From: JALYGJ01 sp963781705
GTDB taxonomy: Bacteria > Chloroflexota > Limnocylindria > Limnocylindrales > CSP1-4
Length of the DNA stretch: 64,000 nucleotides
Direction: 5' to 3'
NCBI GenBank assembly: GCA_963781705.1
Contig: CAWAGP010000001.1
Location: forward strand, 930,001-994,000
Below are positions 1 to 9,056 of the stretch, piece after piece. Position numbers and translations under genes: made by a program. Under the pieces are notes generated by a model. The model did no database searches. It saw nothing but the letters and a program-made list of their open reading frames with translations, and had not been told where the DNA came from. The first letter of the stretch is position 1. The number at the start of each line of letters is the position of its first letter.

Positions 1-543
1 GCCGCGCTGTGCGCCGTGCTGGCCGGCGCGTTGCTCGGCTTCCTGCCCTACAACTTCCACCCTGCGCGCGTCTTCATTGGCACCGCCGGCGTGTTCACCG
101 TTGGCTACGCCCTGGCCGTGCTGTCGGTGCTCGGCACGGCCAAGGTCGCGCTCGCGCTGCTGGTGCTCGGCGTGCCCATCATCGACACCTTCTGGATCAT
201 CATTCGACGGCTTTCGGCGGGCCGCTCGCCGTTCTCCGCGGACCGTGGCCACTTCCATCATCGGCTGCTCGACCTGGGCTTGAGTCACCGTCAGGCGGTC
301 GCCTTGATCTATGTCATCGGCGTCGCCCTGGCTGTCGCCGGGTTCGTGCTGTCGGGCCGTGGCCAGATCTCGTTCTTCCTCGTGGTCGTGATCGGCGGCG
401 GCTTGCTGCTGTTGCTGCTCACCCGCCGTCGGCCGGGTGGCCTCGATCGCAGCAGTTATGCGCTCGAGGCCGAGCCGAAGGCGCTCGAAGAGGTGCGTCA
501 CGTGGGAGATGAGGTCACCGGCGGCCGGGGGGACGGGGCCTGA
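1..543 (+). CDS. Polyprenyl-phosphate sugar-1-phosphate transferase, WecA/TagO/MraY family (3' part)
   Basis: The N-terminus lies outside the window; 180 residues remain. The family transfers a sugar-1-phosphate from a UDP-sugar to undecaprenyl phosphate in the membrane, starting cell-wall teichoic acid or other surface polysaccharides. Visible marks are NFHPARVFIGTAG (the NFxPAxxFxG loop), a cytoplasmic RGHFHHRLLDLGLSHRQAV histidine loop typical of WecA/TagO, and four or five hydrophobic segments. The C-terminus is charged and ends in a Gly/Asp-rich tail. In many Gram-positive-type genomes such a gene sits just before the ATP synthase operon, as here. The exact sugar substrate cannot be told from this fragment. 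Confidence 0.88.
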   Translation, partial: AALCAVLAGALLGFLPYNFHPARVFIGTAGVFTVGYALAVLSVLGTAKVALALLVLGVPIIDTFWIIIRRLSAGRSPFSADRGHFHHRLLDLGLSHRQAVALIYVIGVALAVAGFVLSGRGQISFFLVVVIGGGLLLLLLTRRRPGGLDRSSYALEAEPKALEEVRHVGDEVTGGRGDGA

Positions 544-548
544 CCCGC

Positions 549-557
549 TGCTATACT
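549..557 (+). promoter_or_regulatory. Extended -10 promoter of the atp operon
   Basis: TGCTATACT matches the extended -10 form TGnTATAAT, 24 bp ahead of the atpI-like start. No convincing -35 is seen 17 bp upstream, as is usual for extended -10 promoters. It lies just after the stop of the preceding gene. Inferred, no transcript data. Confidence 0.45.
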
Positions 558-580
558 CCGCGCGCGTTATCGGAAATTCG

Positions 581-802
581 ATGAACGACGTGCCGCGGCT
601 GGGCGCCTACCTCGCCCTGTTCTCGGAGATCGGCCTGGTCCTGTTCGTGACGACCATGGCAGGAGCGTTGGCCGGTCATTGGTTGGATCTGCAGCTGGGC
701 ACGAACCCCTTACTGGTAGTCACGGGGTTTCTCGCTGGGGCCGGGCTCGGCGCCAGCGCCGATTACCGCTTAATCACCAGATTTCTGAGCAGACTGAACT
801 GA
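581..802 (+). CDS. AtpI/AtpZ-like small membrane protein of the ATP synthase operon
   Basis: A 73-residue protein with two hydrophobic helices (roughly residues 9-31 and 41-62) separated by the short loop HWLDLQLGTNP. This is the pattern of AtpZ/AtpI-type proteins, which help c-ring assembly or cation supply for the F1Fo ATP synthase. The start at ATG 581 was chosen because it gives MNDVPRLGAYLALFSEIG, the expected N-terminus; the reading frame upstream of it overlaps the previous gene and is Arg-rich. It is the first gene of a nine-gene atp operon. Confidence 0.75.
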   Translation: MNDVPRLGAYLALFSEIGLVLFVTTMAGALAGHWLDLQLGTNPLLVVTGFLAGAGLGASADYRLITRFLSRLN

Positions 803-833
803 AACTGCGCGCGCAGAGCCCGAGGGAGCGAGC

Positions 834-1979
834 TTGTCGACCGAGAAGCCAGACCGCCCGAGCACGACCGACCTGACCGCCGCCGACGGTCCGGCGACCG
901 ACGACCAGCCGCTGCACCAGCCCGTCTCGACGAAGGTTCGGCGGTTCGGAGCACGGACCGTCATCGTCGCCGCGCTCGTGCTGGTCCTCGTGGTCGATGC
1001 GTTTGCGTTCATGTTCTTCCCACCATTTCCGCCCGGTCAGCCGGGCTCGCCGTGCGCATTCCCCATCTGCTTCATCCAGGGCACGCTCGAATTCCCTGCG
1101 CCGCACGTTCTGGTCAACCTGGCCGCCAATCCCGCGGCCGCTGCCGGGGGGCTGTCGATCATCGCCGAACCGAGCATCACCTCGACCATCTTCACGTTGT
1201 GGATCGTGTCGATCCTGCTACTGATCGTGATCTTCGTGTCGTCGCGCGGCGGCCCCGGCGTCCCCGGCCGGCTGCAGAACGTCGCCGAATGGGCGTACGA
1301 GATGATGGAAAACTTCGCGCTGTCGATCGGCGGTGCCGCCTCGCGGCCCTATGTTCCGATCTTTGTCGGGATCTTCATCCTGATCCTGGTCTCCAACTGG
1401 GCCGGCCTCATCCCACCGGTCGGCCGCATCGAGCTGCTGCGCGCACCGACGAGCGACGTCAACGTGACCATCGGCATGGCCCTCGTCAGCTTCGTGATGT
1501 TCGAGGTCGAAGGCTTCCGCAGGCTGGGTGCGCGGCGGTACCTGGCCAAATTCTTCCCCCTGTACGAGTTTCGCAACGGCATCGCCGCGGGTTTGATCGC
1601 CATGTTCGTGGGCGTGACCGAACTCGCGCTCGACTTCGTCCGACCGTTGACGCTCTCCATGCGTCTCTTCGGCAACATCTACGGCGGCGAGGTAGCGCTC
1701 GGCGTCATTACTGCGCTCACGCTGGCGGCTTTGCCAGTGCTGCTGCTCGGCCTGGAGTTCATGCTCAACCTGATCCAGGCGCTGATCTTCAGCATCTTGT
1801 CGTTCATGTACATCGTGCTCGCCGTCGAGGAGCACGGACACGAGGAGGGGCATCTGGCCGAAGAAGCACTCGGTACCGCCAGCGCACCGGCTGAGACGCA
1901 GCCGGTCGCAGCGACCACAGCCAACGCTCGATCAGCGATGCACGGGAGTGCATCGCTCGGACAGGCGCAGAGCATCTAG
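834..1979 (+). CDS. atpB: ATP synthase subunit a
   Basis: Membrane stator subunit forming the proton half-channels against the c-ring. The functional core is visible as LSMRLFGNIYGGE, whose Arg is the essential helix-4/5 arginine, and LNLIQALIFSILSFMYI, the conserved last helix. At 381 residues it is longer than the roughly 270 of E. coli: there is a charged, disordered N-terminal extension of about 40 residues before the first helix, a long periplasm-side loop with two Cys (PCAFPICFIQG), and a 55-residue Ala/Thr/His tail. The start codon is TTG at 834 after a GAGGGAGC Shine-Dalgarno. The exact start is slightly uncertain. Confidence 0.95.
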   Translation: MSTEKPDRPSTTDLTAADGPATDDQPLHQPVSTKVRRFGARTVIVAALVLVLVVDAFAFMFFPPFPPGQPGSPCAFPICFIQGTLEFPAPHVLVNLAANPAAAAGGLSIIAEPSITSTIFTLWIVSILLLIVIFVSSRGGPGVPGRLQNVAEWAYEMMENFALSIGGAASRPYVPIFVGIFILILVSNWAGLIPPVGRIELLRAPTSDVNVTIGMALVSFVMFEVEGFRRLGARRYLAKFFPLYEFRNGIAAGLIAMFVGVTELALDFVRPLTLSMRLFGNIYGGEVALGVITALTLAALPVLLLGLEFMLNLIQALIFSILSFMYIVLAVEEHGHEEGHLAEEALGTASAPAETQPVAATTANARSAMHGSASLGQAQSI

Positions 1980-2016
1980 CATCGCCACGCACCAAAAACA
2001 GGAGGAGAGAACCCAA

Positions 2017-2232
2017 ATGGAGCACATCGGCGCAGGTCTCGCAGCCATGGGGGTCATCGGCCCGGGCATCGGCATCGGCATTCTCGCCGGCATGGCGACT
2101 GGTGCCATCGGCCGCAACCCTGATGCGGCCGGCCAGATCCGCGGCCTGGCCATCATTCTCGCGGCGTTCGCTGAAGGACTCGGCGTGCTGGCGATCGTGG
2201 TCGGCCTGCTGGCGATCTTCATCACCGGCTGA
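2017..2232 (+). CDS. atpE: ATP synthase subunit c (c-ring proteolipid)
   Basis: A 71-residue hairpin of two transmembrane helices joined by the polar loop GRNPDAAGQ. The ion-binding carboxylate is the Glu in AFAEGLGVLAIV. The extra ligands of sodium-type rings are absent: the first helix reads GPGIGIGI without the Gln, and Ser-Thr does not follow the Glu, so proton coupling is expected. ATG 2017 is preceded by a strong GGAGGA site at 2001-2006, the clearest ribosome binding site of the operon, in keeping with the high copy number of this subunit. Confidence 0.97.
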   Translation: MEHIGAGLAAMGVIGPGIGIGILAGMATGAIGRNPDAAGQIRGLAIILAAFAEGLGVLAIVVGLLAIFITG

Positions 2233-2254
2233 GCGAAGGAGCCAAGCGCCCACC

Positions 2255-2833
2255 GTGGACCTGTTTGCCGTCGCCGGTCTGTCCCTTCATCTTGGCGCCG
2301 CACCGCCGGCGGCCGCAGAAGGCAGCGGCCTCGTCATCAACCTCTTCTGGGTCCTGATCGTCGCCGCCAACTTCGTGTTCTTCCTGGTGGCGGCGTGGTA
2401 TCTCGGCCTGCGCAACCTACCGCGCACCCTCGCGGCGCGGCGTGCACGCATCGAACAGGCCCTGCGCGATGCCGACGCCGCGCGCCTCGAACGCGAGAAC
2501 GCGGCCAGCGAGCGACTGTCGGTGCTGGCGGCGGCGCGTGCCGAGGCTGAGGACATCCTCGCGCGCGCCCAGCACCTGGCTGATCAGAACCGTGAGCGTG
2601 ATATGGCCGAGACACGCGCGCAACTGGAGCAGCTGCGCGAGCGGGCGGCGGCCGACATCAACACTGAAAAGGACCGCGCGCTCTCCGATGTGCGTGGCCA
2701 GGTCGCCGAGCTGGCACTGGCCGCCGCCGCCCGCGTCGTGGGCGAGACGACGTCCAGCCAGCGCGAGCGCCGGCTGGTCGAGGAGTTCCTGGCCGAGGTG
2801 CAGCCCTCCAATCAGCCCGCGGAGCACGGCTGA
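2255..2833 (+). CDS. atpF: ATP synthase subunit b
   Basis: Peripheral stalk subunit of 192 residues. A single N-terminal membrane helix (NLFWVLIVAANFVFFLVAAW) is followed by about 130 residues of charged Ala/Glu/Arg-rich coiled coil, which binds delta on top of F1. The GTG at 2255 was chosen because it follows the atpE stop by 22 bp and has GAAGGA upstream; longer in-frame reading would lie inside atpE. It ends 1 bp before atpH. Confidence 0.93.
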   Translation: MDLFAVAGLSLHLGAAPPAAAEGSGLVINLFWVLIVAANFVFFLVAAWYLGLRNLPRTLAARRARIEQALRDADAARLERENAASERLSVLAAARAEAEDILARAQHLADQNRERDMAETRAQLEQLRERAAADINTEKDRALSDVRGQVAELALAAAARVVGETTSSQRERRLVEEFLAEVQPSNQPAEHG

Positions 2834-2834
2834 C

Positions 2835-3389
2835 ATGGCCCACACACCGTCGACCACCGCACGCCGTTACGCCGAGGCCATCTTCCAGATTGCCCAGCGT
2901 GACGGCACGGTCGACGCGTGGCTCGACCAGCTTGCACGTACGGCCGCCGCGGTGGCCGATGCGGGCGTCGTGCGCAGGCTGGAGGATCCGGCGGTGCCCT
3001 TCGCCGAGCGCCACGACGTATTCCGTGCGCTGCTCGGGCGCGACATGCTGAAGCCGCTGTACAACCTGGTCGGCATCACGTTGCGTCGGCGGCGACTTGA
3101 ACTGCTGCCGGGCATCTCACGTGAGTACCGGCGCCTCTACAACCGCCAGGCGGGCATCACCGAAGCAACGGCCACCAGTGCCGCCCAACTCGATGATCGA
3201 GAGGTCGCCGCGCTGCGCGAGCGGCTCGAGACAAGGACCGGCGGCCGCGTCGAGCTGAGCCTTGCCGTCGATCCAGCACTGCTGGGCGGCATCCAGGTGC
3301 GCATGGGCGACCTGCTGCTCGATGGCAGCGTGCGCGGCCGACTCGAGCGACTGCGCGATCGCATCATCAGCGGCACCCTCACCCAGTGA
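2835..3389 (+). CDS. atpH: ATP synthase subunit delta
   Basis: Connects the b stalk to the top of F1. The 184-residue protein starts MAHTPSTTARRYAEAIFQIA, the usual ARRYAxALF-like helix, and ends with the conserved C-terminal region GGIQVRMGDLLLDGSVRGRL that matches the GG.xxxxGdxxlDgSvrgkL signature. ATG 2835 directly follows the atpF stop, so translation is probably coupled. Confidence 0.94.
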   Translation: MAHTPSTTARRYAEAIFQIAQRDGTVDAWLDQLARTAAAVADAGVVRRLEDPAVPFAERHDVFRALLGRDMLKPLYNLVGITLRRRRLELLPGISREYRRLYNRQAGITEATATSAAQLDDREVAALRERLETRTGGRVELSLAVDPALLGGIQVRMGDLLLDGSVRGRLERLRDRIISGTLTQ

Positions 3390-3408
3390 CAACGACCGGG
3401 AGTTAGGC

Positions 3409-4941
3409 ATGGCAATCAAGGCAGACGAAATCACGACCATCATCAAGTCGGCGATCGACCAGTTCGAGACCGGTGTGGAGATGCGCTCGGTTGGCACGGT
3501 AGTCGAGGTCGGCGACGGCATTGCCCAGGTCTACGGCCTGCAAGGAGCGCTGGCGTCGGAGTTGCTCGAATTTCCCGGCGGCGTCATGGGCATGGCTCTC
3601 AACCTCGAGGAAGAAACCGTCGGTGTCGTCATCCTCGGCGACTACACGACGATCAAGGAGGGCGACCAGGTCAAGACGACCGGTCGTGTGATCGAGGTAC
3701 CGGTGGGTGCCGCGTTGATCGGCCGTGTCGTCGACCCGCTCGGTCGGCCGATCGATGAGAAGGGGCCCATCCAGGCGACCGCAACGCGGCCGGTGGAGCG
3801 CATCGCGCCGGGCGTCATCAAGCGCCAGAGCGTCGACACCCCGGTGCAGACCGGCATCAAGGCGATCGACGCGCTGATTCCGATCGGTCGCGGCCAGCGC
3901 GAGCTGATCATCGGTGACCGTCAGACCGGCAAGTCGGCGCTGGCCATCGACACGATCATCAACCAGAAGGGCAAAGGCCTGGTGTGCATCTACGTCGCCA
4001 TCGGCCAGAAGCTGTCGACAGTGGCCAAGACGGTGGCCACGCTCGAGCAGTACGGCGCCATGGAGCACACGATCGTGGTCGTCGCCGGCGCAGAGGACCC
4101 TGCCTCGGTCCAGTACATCGCGCCATACGCCGGCGCGGCGATGAGCGAAGAGGTCATGGAAAACGGCGTCGAGCTCGACGGCGTCAAGGTCAAGGATGCG
4201 CTGTGTGTCTACGACGACCTGACCAAGCACGCCTGGGCATACCGCGAGATGTCCCTGCTGCTCCGCCGGCCGCCCGGCCGCGAAGCCTATCCCGGCGATG
4301 TGTTCTACCTTCACAGCCGGTTGCTCGAACGCGCCGCGCGGCTCAACGCTGAGAACGGCGGCGGCTCATCGACGGCGCTGCCGATCATCGAGACGCAGGC
4401 CAACGACGTTTCGGCATACATCCCGACCAACGTGATCTCGATCACGGACGGCCAGATCTACCTCGAGTCGGACCTCTTCAACGCTGGTCAGCGGCCCGCG
4501 CTCAACGTAGGCATCTCGGTGTCGCGAGTTGGATCGGCAGCGCAGACCAAGGCGATGAAGAAAGTGGCCGCTCCGCTCAAGCTGGACCTGGCCCAGTATC
4601 GCGAGCTGGCGGCGTTCGCCCAGTTCGCGTCCGATCTTGACAAGGCCACGCGCGACCAACTGACCCGCGGCGAGAAGACGTCCGAGGTGCTCAAGCAACC
4701 GCAGTACCAGCCGCTGTCAGTCGAGAAGCAGGTGGCCATCCTGTGGGTAGTGACCAACGGCTATCTCGACGACGTGCCGACGGCGCGCATCCGCGACTTC
4801 GAGCAGCGCTTCTATCGTTTCCTCGAGAGCGAGCAGCCGGACGTGCTCAAGACGCTCGGCGATAAGAAGGAGCTGACGCCCGAGATTGTCAGCGGCCTGA
4901 AGGGCGCCACTGAAGCGTTCAAGCAGACGTTCCTGGGCTGA
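3409..4941 (+). CDS. atpA: ATP synthase subunit alpha
   Basis: Non-catalytic nucleotide-binding subunit of F1, 510 residues, the family's normal length. Walker A is GDRQTGKS at residues 169-176. The N-terminal beta-barrel, the central domain and the C-terminal helical domain (ending near TPEIVSGLKGATEAFKQTFLG) are all present without gaps. ATG 3409 (MAIKADEITTIIKSAIDQF) matches the family start and follows the atpH stop by 19 bp. It is 3 bp from atpG. Confidence 0.98.
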   Translation: MAIKADEITTIIKSAIDQFETGVEMRSVGTVVEVGDGIAQVYGLQGALASELLEFPGGVMGMALNLEEETVGVVILGDYTTIKEGDQVKTTGRVIEVPVGAALIGRVVDPLGRPIDEKGPIQATATRPVERIAPGVIKRQSVDTPVQTGIKAIDALIPIGRGQRELIIGDRQTGKSALAIDTIINQKGKGLVCIYVAIGQKLSTVAKTVATLEQYGAMEHTIVVVAGAEDPASVQYIAPYAGAAMSEEVMENGVELDGVKVKDALCVYDDLTKHAWAYREMSLLLRRPPGREAYPGDVFYLHSRLLERAARLNAENGGGSSTALPIIETQANDVSAYIPTNVISITDGQIYLESDLFNAGQRPALNVGISVSRVGSAAQTKAMKKVAAPLKLDLAQYRELAAFAQFASDLDKATRDQLTRGEKTSEVLKQPQYQPLSVEKQVAILWVVTNGYLDDVPTARIRDFEQRFYRFLESEQPDVLKTLGDKKELTPEIVSGLKGATEAFKQTFLG

Positions 4942-4944
4942 CCG

Positions 4945-5799
4945 GTGCCAAGTCAGCGCGAGATCAGGCGGCGCATCTCATCGGTGCGCAACATCAAACA
5001 GATCACTCGTGCGATGCAGTTCGTCGCTGCCTCGAAGCTCAAGCGTGCCCAGGACTCGACGCTCCAGTCGCGGCCGTACGCCGAGAAGATCGACGAGGTA
5101 CTCGCCGATGTCGCGTCGGTGCTCGGGGGCGAGGAGCATCCGCTGCTGGCCAAGCGCGTGGGCGGCACGCGCGCGATCGTGCTGCTGACCAGCGACCGTG
5201 GCCTGGCCGGTTCGCTCAACACCAACACCATTCGCTTTGCCGCAGAGGAAGTCACCAAACACGAAGGCGACCTGCGTGTGATCACCGTCGGCCGCAAGGG
5301 CCACGCGGCCATGCGCCGCTCCCATGTGCCCATTGCAGCCACATTCGAGGGCTTCGGCGAGCGACCCGACTTCGCAGCCATGGTGCCGCTCGCCCGGCTG
5401 CTGACAGATGACTACCTGGCCGAGACGTACACGGCCATCGATCTCGTCTACCCCCGCTTCGTGTCGACCCTGGTCCAGCGACCGATGATCGACCGCCTGC
5501 TGCCGATCGAGCCGAGCGACAGTGCTGCAGCGGGCATACCGGGCCGGCAGTTCATATTTGAGCCGAACCCGGACGTCGTCCTTCGCCAGTTGCTGCCGCG
5601 CTACGTCGCCACGCGCGTCTTCCAGGCGGCACTCGAGCTGACGGCCAGTTTCTATTCCGCCCAGATGGTGGCGATGAAGAACGCCACCGAGAACGCCGAG
5701 GATCTGATCGAAGACCTGACGCTGACGTACAACAAGGTGCGCCAGGCCAATATCACCCGCGAAATGATCGAGATCGCGACGGGCGCGCAGGCGCTCTGA
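4945..5799 (+). CDS. atpG: ATP synthase subunit gamma
   Basis: Rotor shaft of F1, 284 residues. The N-terminal helix reads PSQREIRRRISSVRNIKQIT and the C-terminal one MKNATENAEDLIEDLTLTYNKVRQANITREMIEI, both diagnostic of gamma. The central domain contains VLLTSDRGLAGSLNTN. The start is GTG 4945, three bases after the atpA stop. Confidence 0.97.
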   Translation: MPSQREIRRRISSVRNIKQITRAMQFVAASKLKRAQDSTLQSRPYAEKIDEVLADVASVLGGEEHPLLAKRVGGTRAIVLLTSDRGLAGSLNTNTIRFAAEEVTKHEGDLRVITVGRKGHAAMRRSHVPIAATFEGFGERPDFAAMVPLARLLTDDYLAETYTAIDLVYPRFVSTLVQRPMIDRLLPIEPSDSAAAGIPGRQFIFEPNPDVVLRQLLPRYVATRVFQAALELTASFYSAQMVAMKNATENAEDLIEDLTLTYNKVRQANITREMIEIATGAQAL

Positions 5800-5821
5800 C
5801 GCAGAGGAGGTTCTGACCAAC

Positions 5822-7228
5822 ATGGCTGTAGCCGCGCCGAGCAAGAGCGGCCACGTGATCGCGATCACGGGTCCGGTGGTCGACATCGAGTTCCCGCAGG
5901 GAGAGTTGCCGGCCATCTTTAACGCCGTCGAGATCAAGCGGCCGGGCAACTCGGTGATCTGTGAGGTCCAGCAACACCTGGGCAACAACTGGGTGCGTAC
6001 CGTGGCAATGACGAGCACCGACGGCCTCGCCCGGGGAACCGAGGTGGTCGACACGGGTGGCCCGATCAGCGTGCCGGTCGGTCCGCCGACGCTCGGGCGC
6101 ATGTTCAACGTGCTCGGCCAGCCGATCGACGAAAAGGGGCCGGTCGAGGCGGCAGAGCATCACCCAATCCACCGGGCGCCGCCCGACTTCGAGGACCAGG
6201 CGACAGCGACCGAGGTATTCGAGACCGGGCTCAAGGTGATCGACCTGATCGCGCCCTTCGCCAAGGGTGGCAAGGTGGGCGTGTTCGGTGGCGCCGGCGT
6301 GGGCAAGACGGTCATCATCCAGGAGTTGATCCGCAACGTTGCCGAGGAGCACGGCGGCTACTCGGTCTTCGCCGGCGTCGGTGAGCGTTCGCGCGAAGGC
6401 AACGACCTGCTCCACGAGATGACCGAATCCGGAGTCATCAGCAAGACGGTCATGGCCTTCGGCCAGATGAATGAGCCGCCCGGAGCGCGCCTGCGCGTGG
6501 GCCTGACCGCGTTGACGTTTGCCGAGTACTTCCGCGACGAAGGCCGCGACATTCTGCTGTTCATCGACAACATCTTCCGCTTCACCCAGGCCGGCTCGGA
6601 AGTTTCGGCGCTGCTCGGCCGGATGCCATCCGCGGTCGGCTACCAGCCCAACCTGGCAACCGAGATGGCCGGCCTGCAGGAGCGCATCACTTCGACCAAG
6701 AAGGGCTCGATCACCTCGCTGCAGGCCATTTTCGTGCCGGCCGACGACTACACCGACCCGGCCCCCGCGACGACCTTTGCCCACCTCGACTCGTCGATCC
6801 GCCTCGAGCGCTACCTGACCGAGCTGGGCATCTACCCGTCGGTGGATCCGCTCACATCTACATCACGAGTGCTCGATCCGAACGTGGTTGGAAATGAGCA
6901 CTACGACGTCGCCCGAGAGACGCAGCGCGTGCTGCAGAGCTATCGCGACCTGCAGGACATCATCGCCATCCTGGGCGTCGACGAGCTGTCCGAGGATCAG
7001 AAGGTGACCGTCGCCCGCGCGCGGCGGCTCCAACGCTTCATGAGCCAGCCGATGTTCGTGGCCGAGGTATTCACCGGCCGCGAAGGCAAGTACGTCCCGA
7101 TCAAGGACACCGTGCTGTCGTTCAAGGAGATCCTCGAGGGCAAGGCCGACGACTTGCCCGAGCAGGCGTTCTTCCTGGCGGGCACGCTCGACGACGTCCG
7201 CGAGAACGCCAAGAAGCTCGCGTCGTGA
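5822..7228 (+). CDS. atpD: ATP synthase subunit beta
   Basis: Catalytic subunit of F1, 468 residues, full length. Walker A is GGAGVGKT at residues 156-163, the catalytic-glutamate segment is GVGERSREGNDL, and the DELSEDQ lever (LGVDELSEDQKVTVARARR) is intact. A GAGGAGG ribosome binding site lies about 12 bp before ATG 5822. It stands between gamma and epsilon in the standard order. Confidence 0.98.
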   Translation: MAVAAPSKSGHVIAITGPVVDIEFPQGELPAIFNAVEIKRPGNSVICEVQQHLGNNWVRTVAMTSTDGLARGTEVVDTGGPISVPVGPPTLGRMFNVLGQPIDEKGPVEAAEHHPIHRAPPDFEDQATATEVFETGLKVIDLIAPFAKGGKVGVFGGAGVGKTVIIQELIRNVAEEHGGYSVFAGVGERSREGNDLLHEMTESGVISKTVMAFGQMNEPPGARLRVGLTALTFAEYFRDEGRDILLFIDNIFRFTQAGSEVSALLGRMPSAVGYQPNLATEMAGLQERITSTKKGSITSLQAIFVPADDYTDPAPATTFAHLDSSIRLERYLTELGIYPSVDPLTSTSRVLDPNVVGNEHYDVARETQRVLQSYRDLQDIIAILGVDELSEDQKVTVARARRLQRFMSQPMFVAEVFTGREGKYVPIKDTVLSFKEILEGKADDLPEQAFFLAGTLDDVRENAKKLAS

Positions 7229-7275
7229 CGCGCGCACGACACGCCGTCACGCCGTCGCACGTCAGGAATTACTAG

Positions 7276-7704
7276 ATGCCACTCTTGTTGGAGATCGTGA
7301 CGCCCGAGCGACTCGCCTACAGCGAGCAGGTCGATTCGGTGGCGTGCCCCGGGATCGAAGGCGAGCTCGGCGTGTTGCCGCACCATGCGCCGCTTCTGAC
7401 GACGCTCGGCGTTGGCGAGCTGCGCATTCGCCGCGGTGATGACGAGGAGTTCTTCGCCATCGCGGGTGGCTTCCTGCAGGTACGGCCGGATAAGGTCGTG
7501 GTGATGGCCGAAACCGCCGATATGGCATCCGAGATCGATCTCGAACGGGCGATGGACGCCCGCCGCGAAGCCGAACGCGCCCTGGCCGAGGGCTTCGAAG
7601 AGCCCGCCGACCTCGCTCGTGCGCGGGCCGCGCTGCAGCGCGCGCTGCTCCATATCCGCGTCGCCGAGCGGCGTCACCGTGAGGGACCGCGTTCGCGCGG
7701 CTGA
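7276..7704 (+). CDS. atpC: ATP synthase subunit epsilon
   Basis: A 142-residue subunit at the foot of the central stalk. The N-terminal beta-sandwich is recognisable by VACPGIEGELGVLPHHAPLLT, and the C-terminal helical hairpin (about residues 90-135, rich in Ala, Arg, Glu) that can inhibit ATP hydrolysis is present. It ends the atp operon; murA begins only 6 bp after its stop, so the cell-wall genes may be read from the same transcript. Confidence 0.95.
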   Translation: MPLLLEIVTPERLAYSEQVDSVACPGIEGELGVLPHHAPLLTTLGVGELRIRRGDDEEFFAIAGGFLQVRPDKVVVMAETADMASEIDLERAMDARREAERALAEGFEEPADLARARAALQRALLHIRVAERRHREGPRSRG

Positions 7705-7709
7705 CTCGA

Positions 7710-9056
7710 TTGACCGGTGACCGTCGGTTCCATTGGGAATACCAGGAACTACCCGTCGAACACGAGGCCTTCCGGGTGACCGGCGGGCAGCCACTGCGCG
7801 GCCGCGTGCGGATCAGCGGCAGCAAGAACGCCGCGCTCAAGATGCTCGCCGCGGCCACGCTGACCGGCGAGCGTTGCCGCTTCACGAACGTGCCCGAGAT
7901 CGAGGATGTCCGGGTGATGACCGGCGTCCTGCGCGACCTCGGCGTCGTCGTCGACCATCCCGAACCCAACGTCTACGAGGTGGCCGCCGGCGACGTGGAG
8001 TGGCTGTTCGTGCCGCTCGAGGCGGCGGCCAAGATGCGCGCCAGCTTCATCCTGCTTGGTCCGCTGCTGGCGCGCTTCGGCCGCGTCATCATGAGCAACC
8101 CGGGCGGCGACCGGATCGGCCGTCGGCCGGTCAACCTGCACGTGGACGCGATGCGCGCGCTGGGCGCCGACATCGAGTATCGCAACGGCTACTACTTCGC
8201 GCGCTCGTCGGGGAGGCTGCGCGGTACGCACATCACCTTTCCTGCGGTCACGGTGATGGGTACCGAGAACGCGATCCTGGGCGCCACGCTGGCAGAAGGA
8301 CGCACTGTCATCAAGCCGGCGGCCCAGGAGCCGGAGGTGGATGACCTGATCGAGCTGCTGCAGAAGATGGGCGCCCAGGTCGAGCGGACGGCGCCGGACA
8401 CGATCGTCGTTGACGGCGAGCGCCGGTTGCGCGGCGCCGAGCACAGCGTGATGTCGGACCGCATCGAGGCGGGCACGTTCGTCGTGGCCGCGGCCGTGAC
8501 CGGTGGCGACGTGACGATCGAATCCGCGCCGTGCGACCATCTGGGCACGTTCCTCGACGTTGTCGCCGACATAGGCGTGCCCGTCTCCTGCGGACGCGAT
8601 TCGATCGATGTCCATTGCGCTGGCGAGGCACACACCACGTTTCGTGCGCGCGACGTCGCAACGGCGCCGTATCCCGGACTGGCAACGGACCTACAGCCAC
8701 CGACGTCAGTTCTGCTAAGTCAGTCGAAGGGCACCAGCCGGCTGCACGAGACGATCTTCGAGGATCGGCTCGAGTGGCTGTCCGAGCTGCGCCGGCTGGG
8801 CGCGCAGGTCGACCTCATCGACGATCATCACGCTGCAATTCACGGCCCGGCCAAGCTGCGCGGAGCCGAGGTCGAGATGGGCGATCTGCGCGCCGGCGCA
8901 TCGCTGATGGTGGGCGCTCTCGCCGCCGAGGGCACGAGTCTGATTCACGGTGCGCATCACGTTCGGCGCGGGTATGAGAACATCGAAGGCAAGTTCCTCG
9001 ATCTCGGCGCGCAGATCGAGCGTGTCTCGGAAGGGGCGGGCGTCACGAAGTCATGA
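7710..9056 (+). CDS. murA: UDP-N-acetylglucosamine 1-carboxyvinyltransferase (MurA)
   Basis: Adds enolpyruvate from PEP to UDP-GlcNAc, the first committed step of peptidoglycan synthesis, in the cytoplasm. The 448-residue protein has the two inside-out alpha/beta domains: an N-terminal GSKNAALKMLAA motif, KMRASFILLGPLLARFG, and a C-terminal DLRAGASLMVGALAAEG. The catalytic-loop residue that is Cys115 in E. coli (PGGC) is Asp134 here (NPGGDRIGRRPVNLH). Asp at this position is known in Mycobacterium and Chlamydia MurA, keeps activity and gives fosfomycin resistance. The start is uncertain: TTG 7710 gives about 20 extra N-terminal residues; a later in-frame start near GTG 7776 is possible. It overlaps mreB by 4 bp. 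Confidence 0.96.
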   Translation: MTGDRRFHWEYQELPVEHEAFRVTGGQPLRGRVRISGSKNAALKMLAAATLTGERCRFTNVPEIEDVRVMTGVLRDLGVVVDHPEPNVYEVAAGDVEWLFVPLEAAAKMRASFILLGPLLARFGRVIMSNPGGDRIGRRPVNLHVDAMRALGADIEYRNGYYFARSSGRLRGTHITFPAVTVMGTENAILGATLAEGRTVIKPAAQEPEVDDLIELLQKMGAQVERTAPDTIVVDGERRLRGAEHSVMSDRIEAGTFVVAAAVTGGDVTIESAPCDHLGTFLDVVADIGVPVSCGRDSIDVHCAGEAHTTFRARDVATAPYPGLATDLQPPTSVLLSQSKGTSRLHETIFEDRLEWLSELRRLGAQVDLIDDHHAAIHGPAKLRGAEVEMGDLRAGASLMVGALAAEGTSLIHGAHHVRRGYENIEGKFLDLGAQIERVSEGAGVTKS

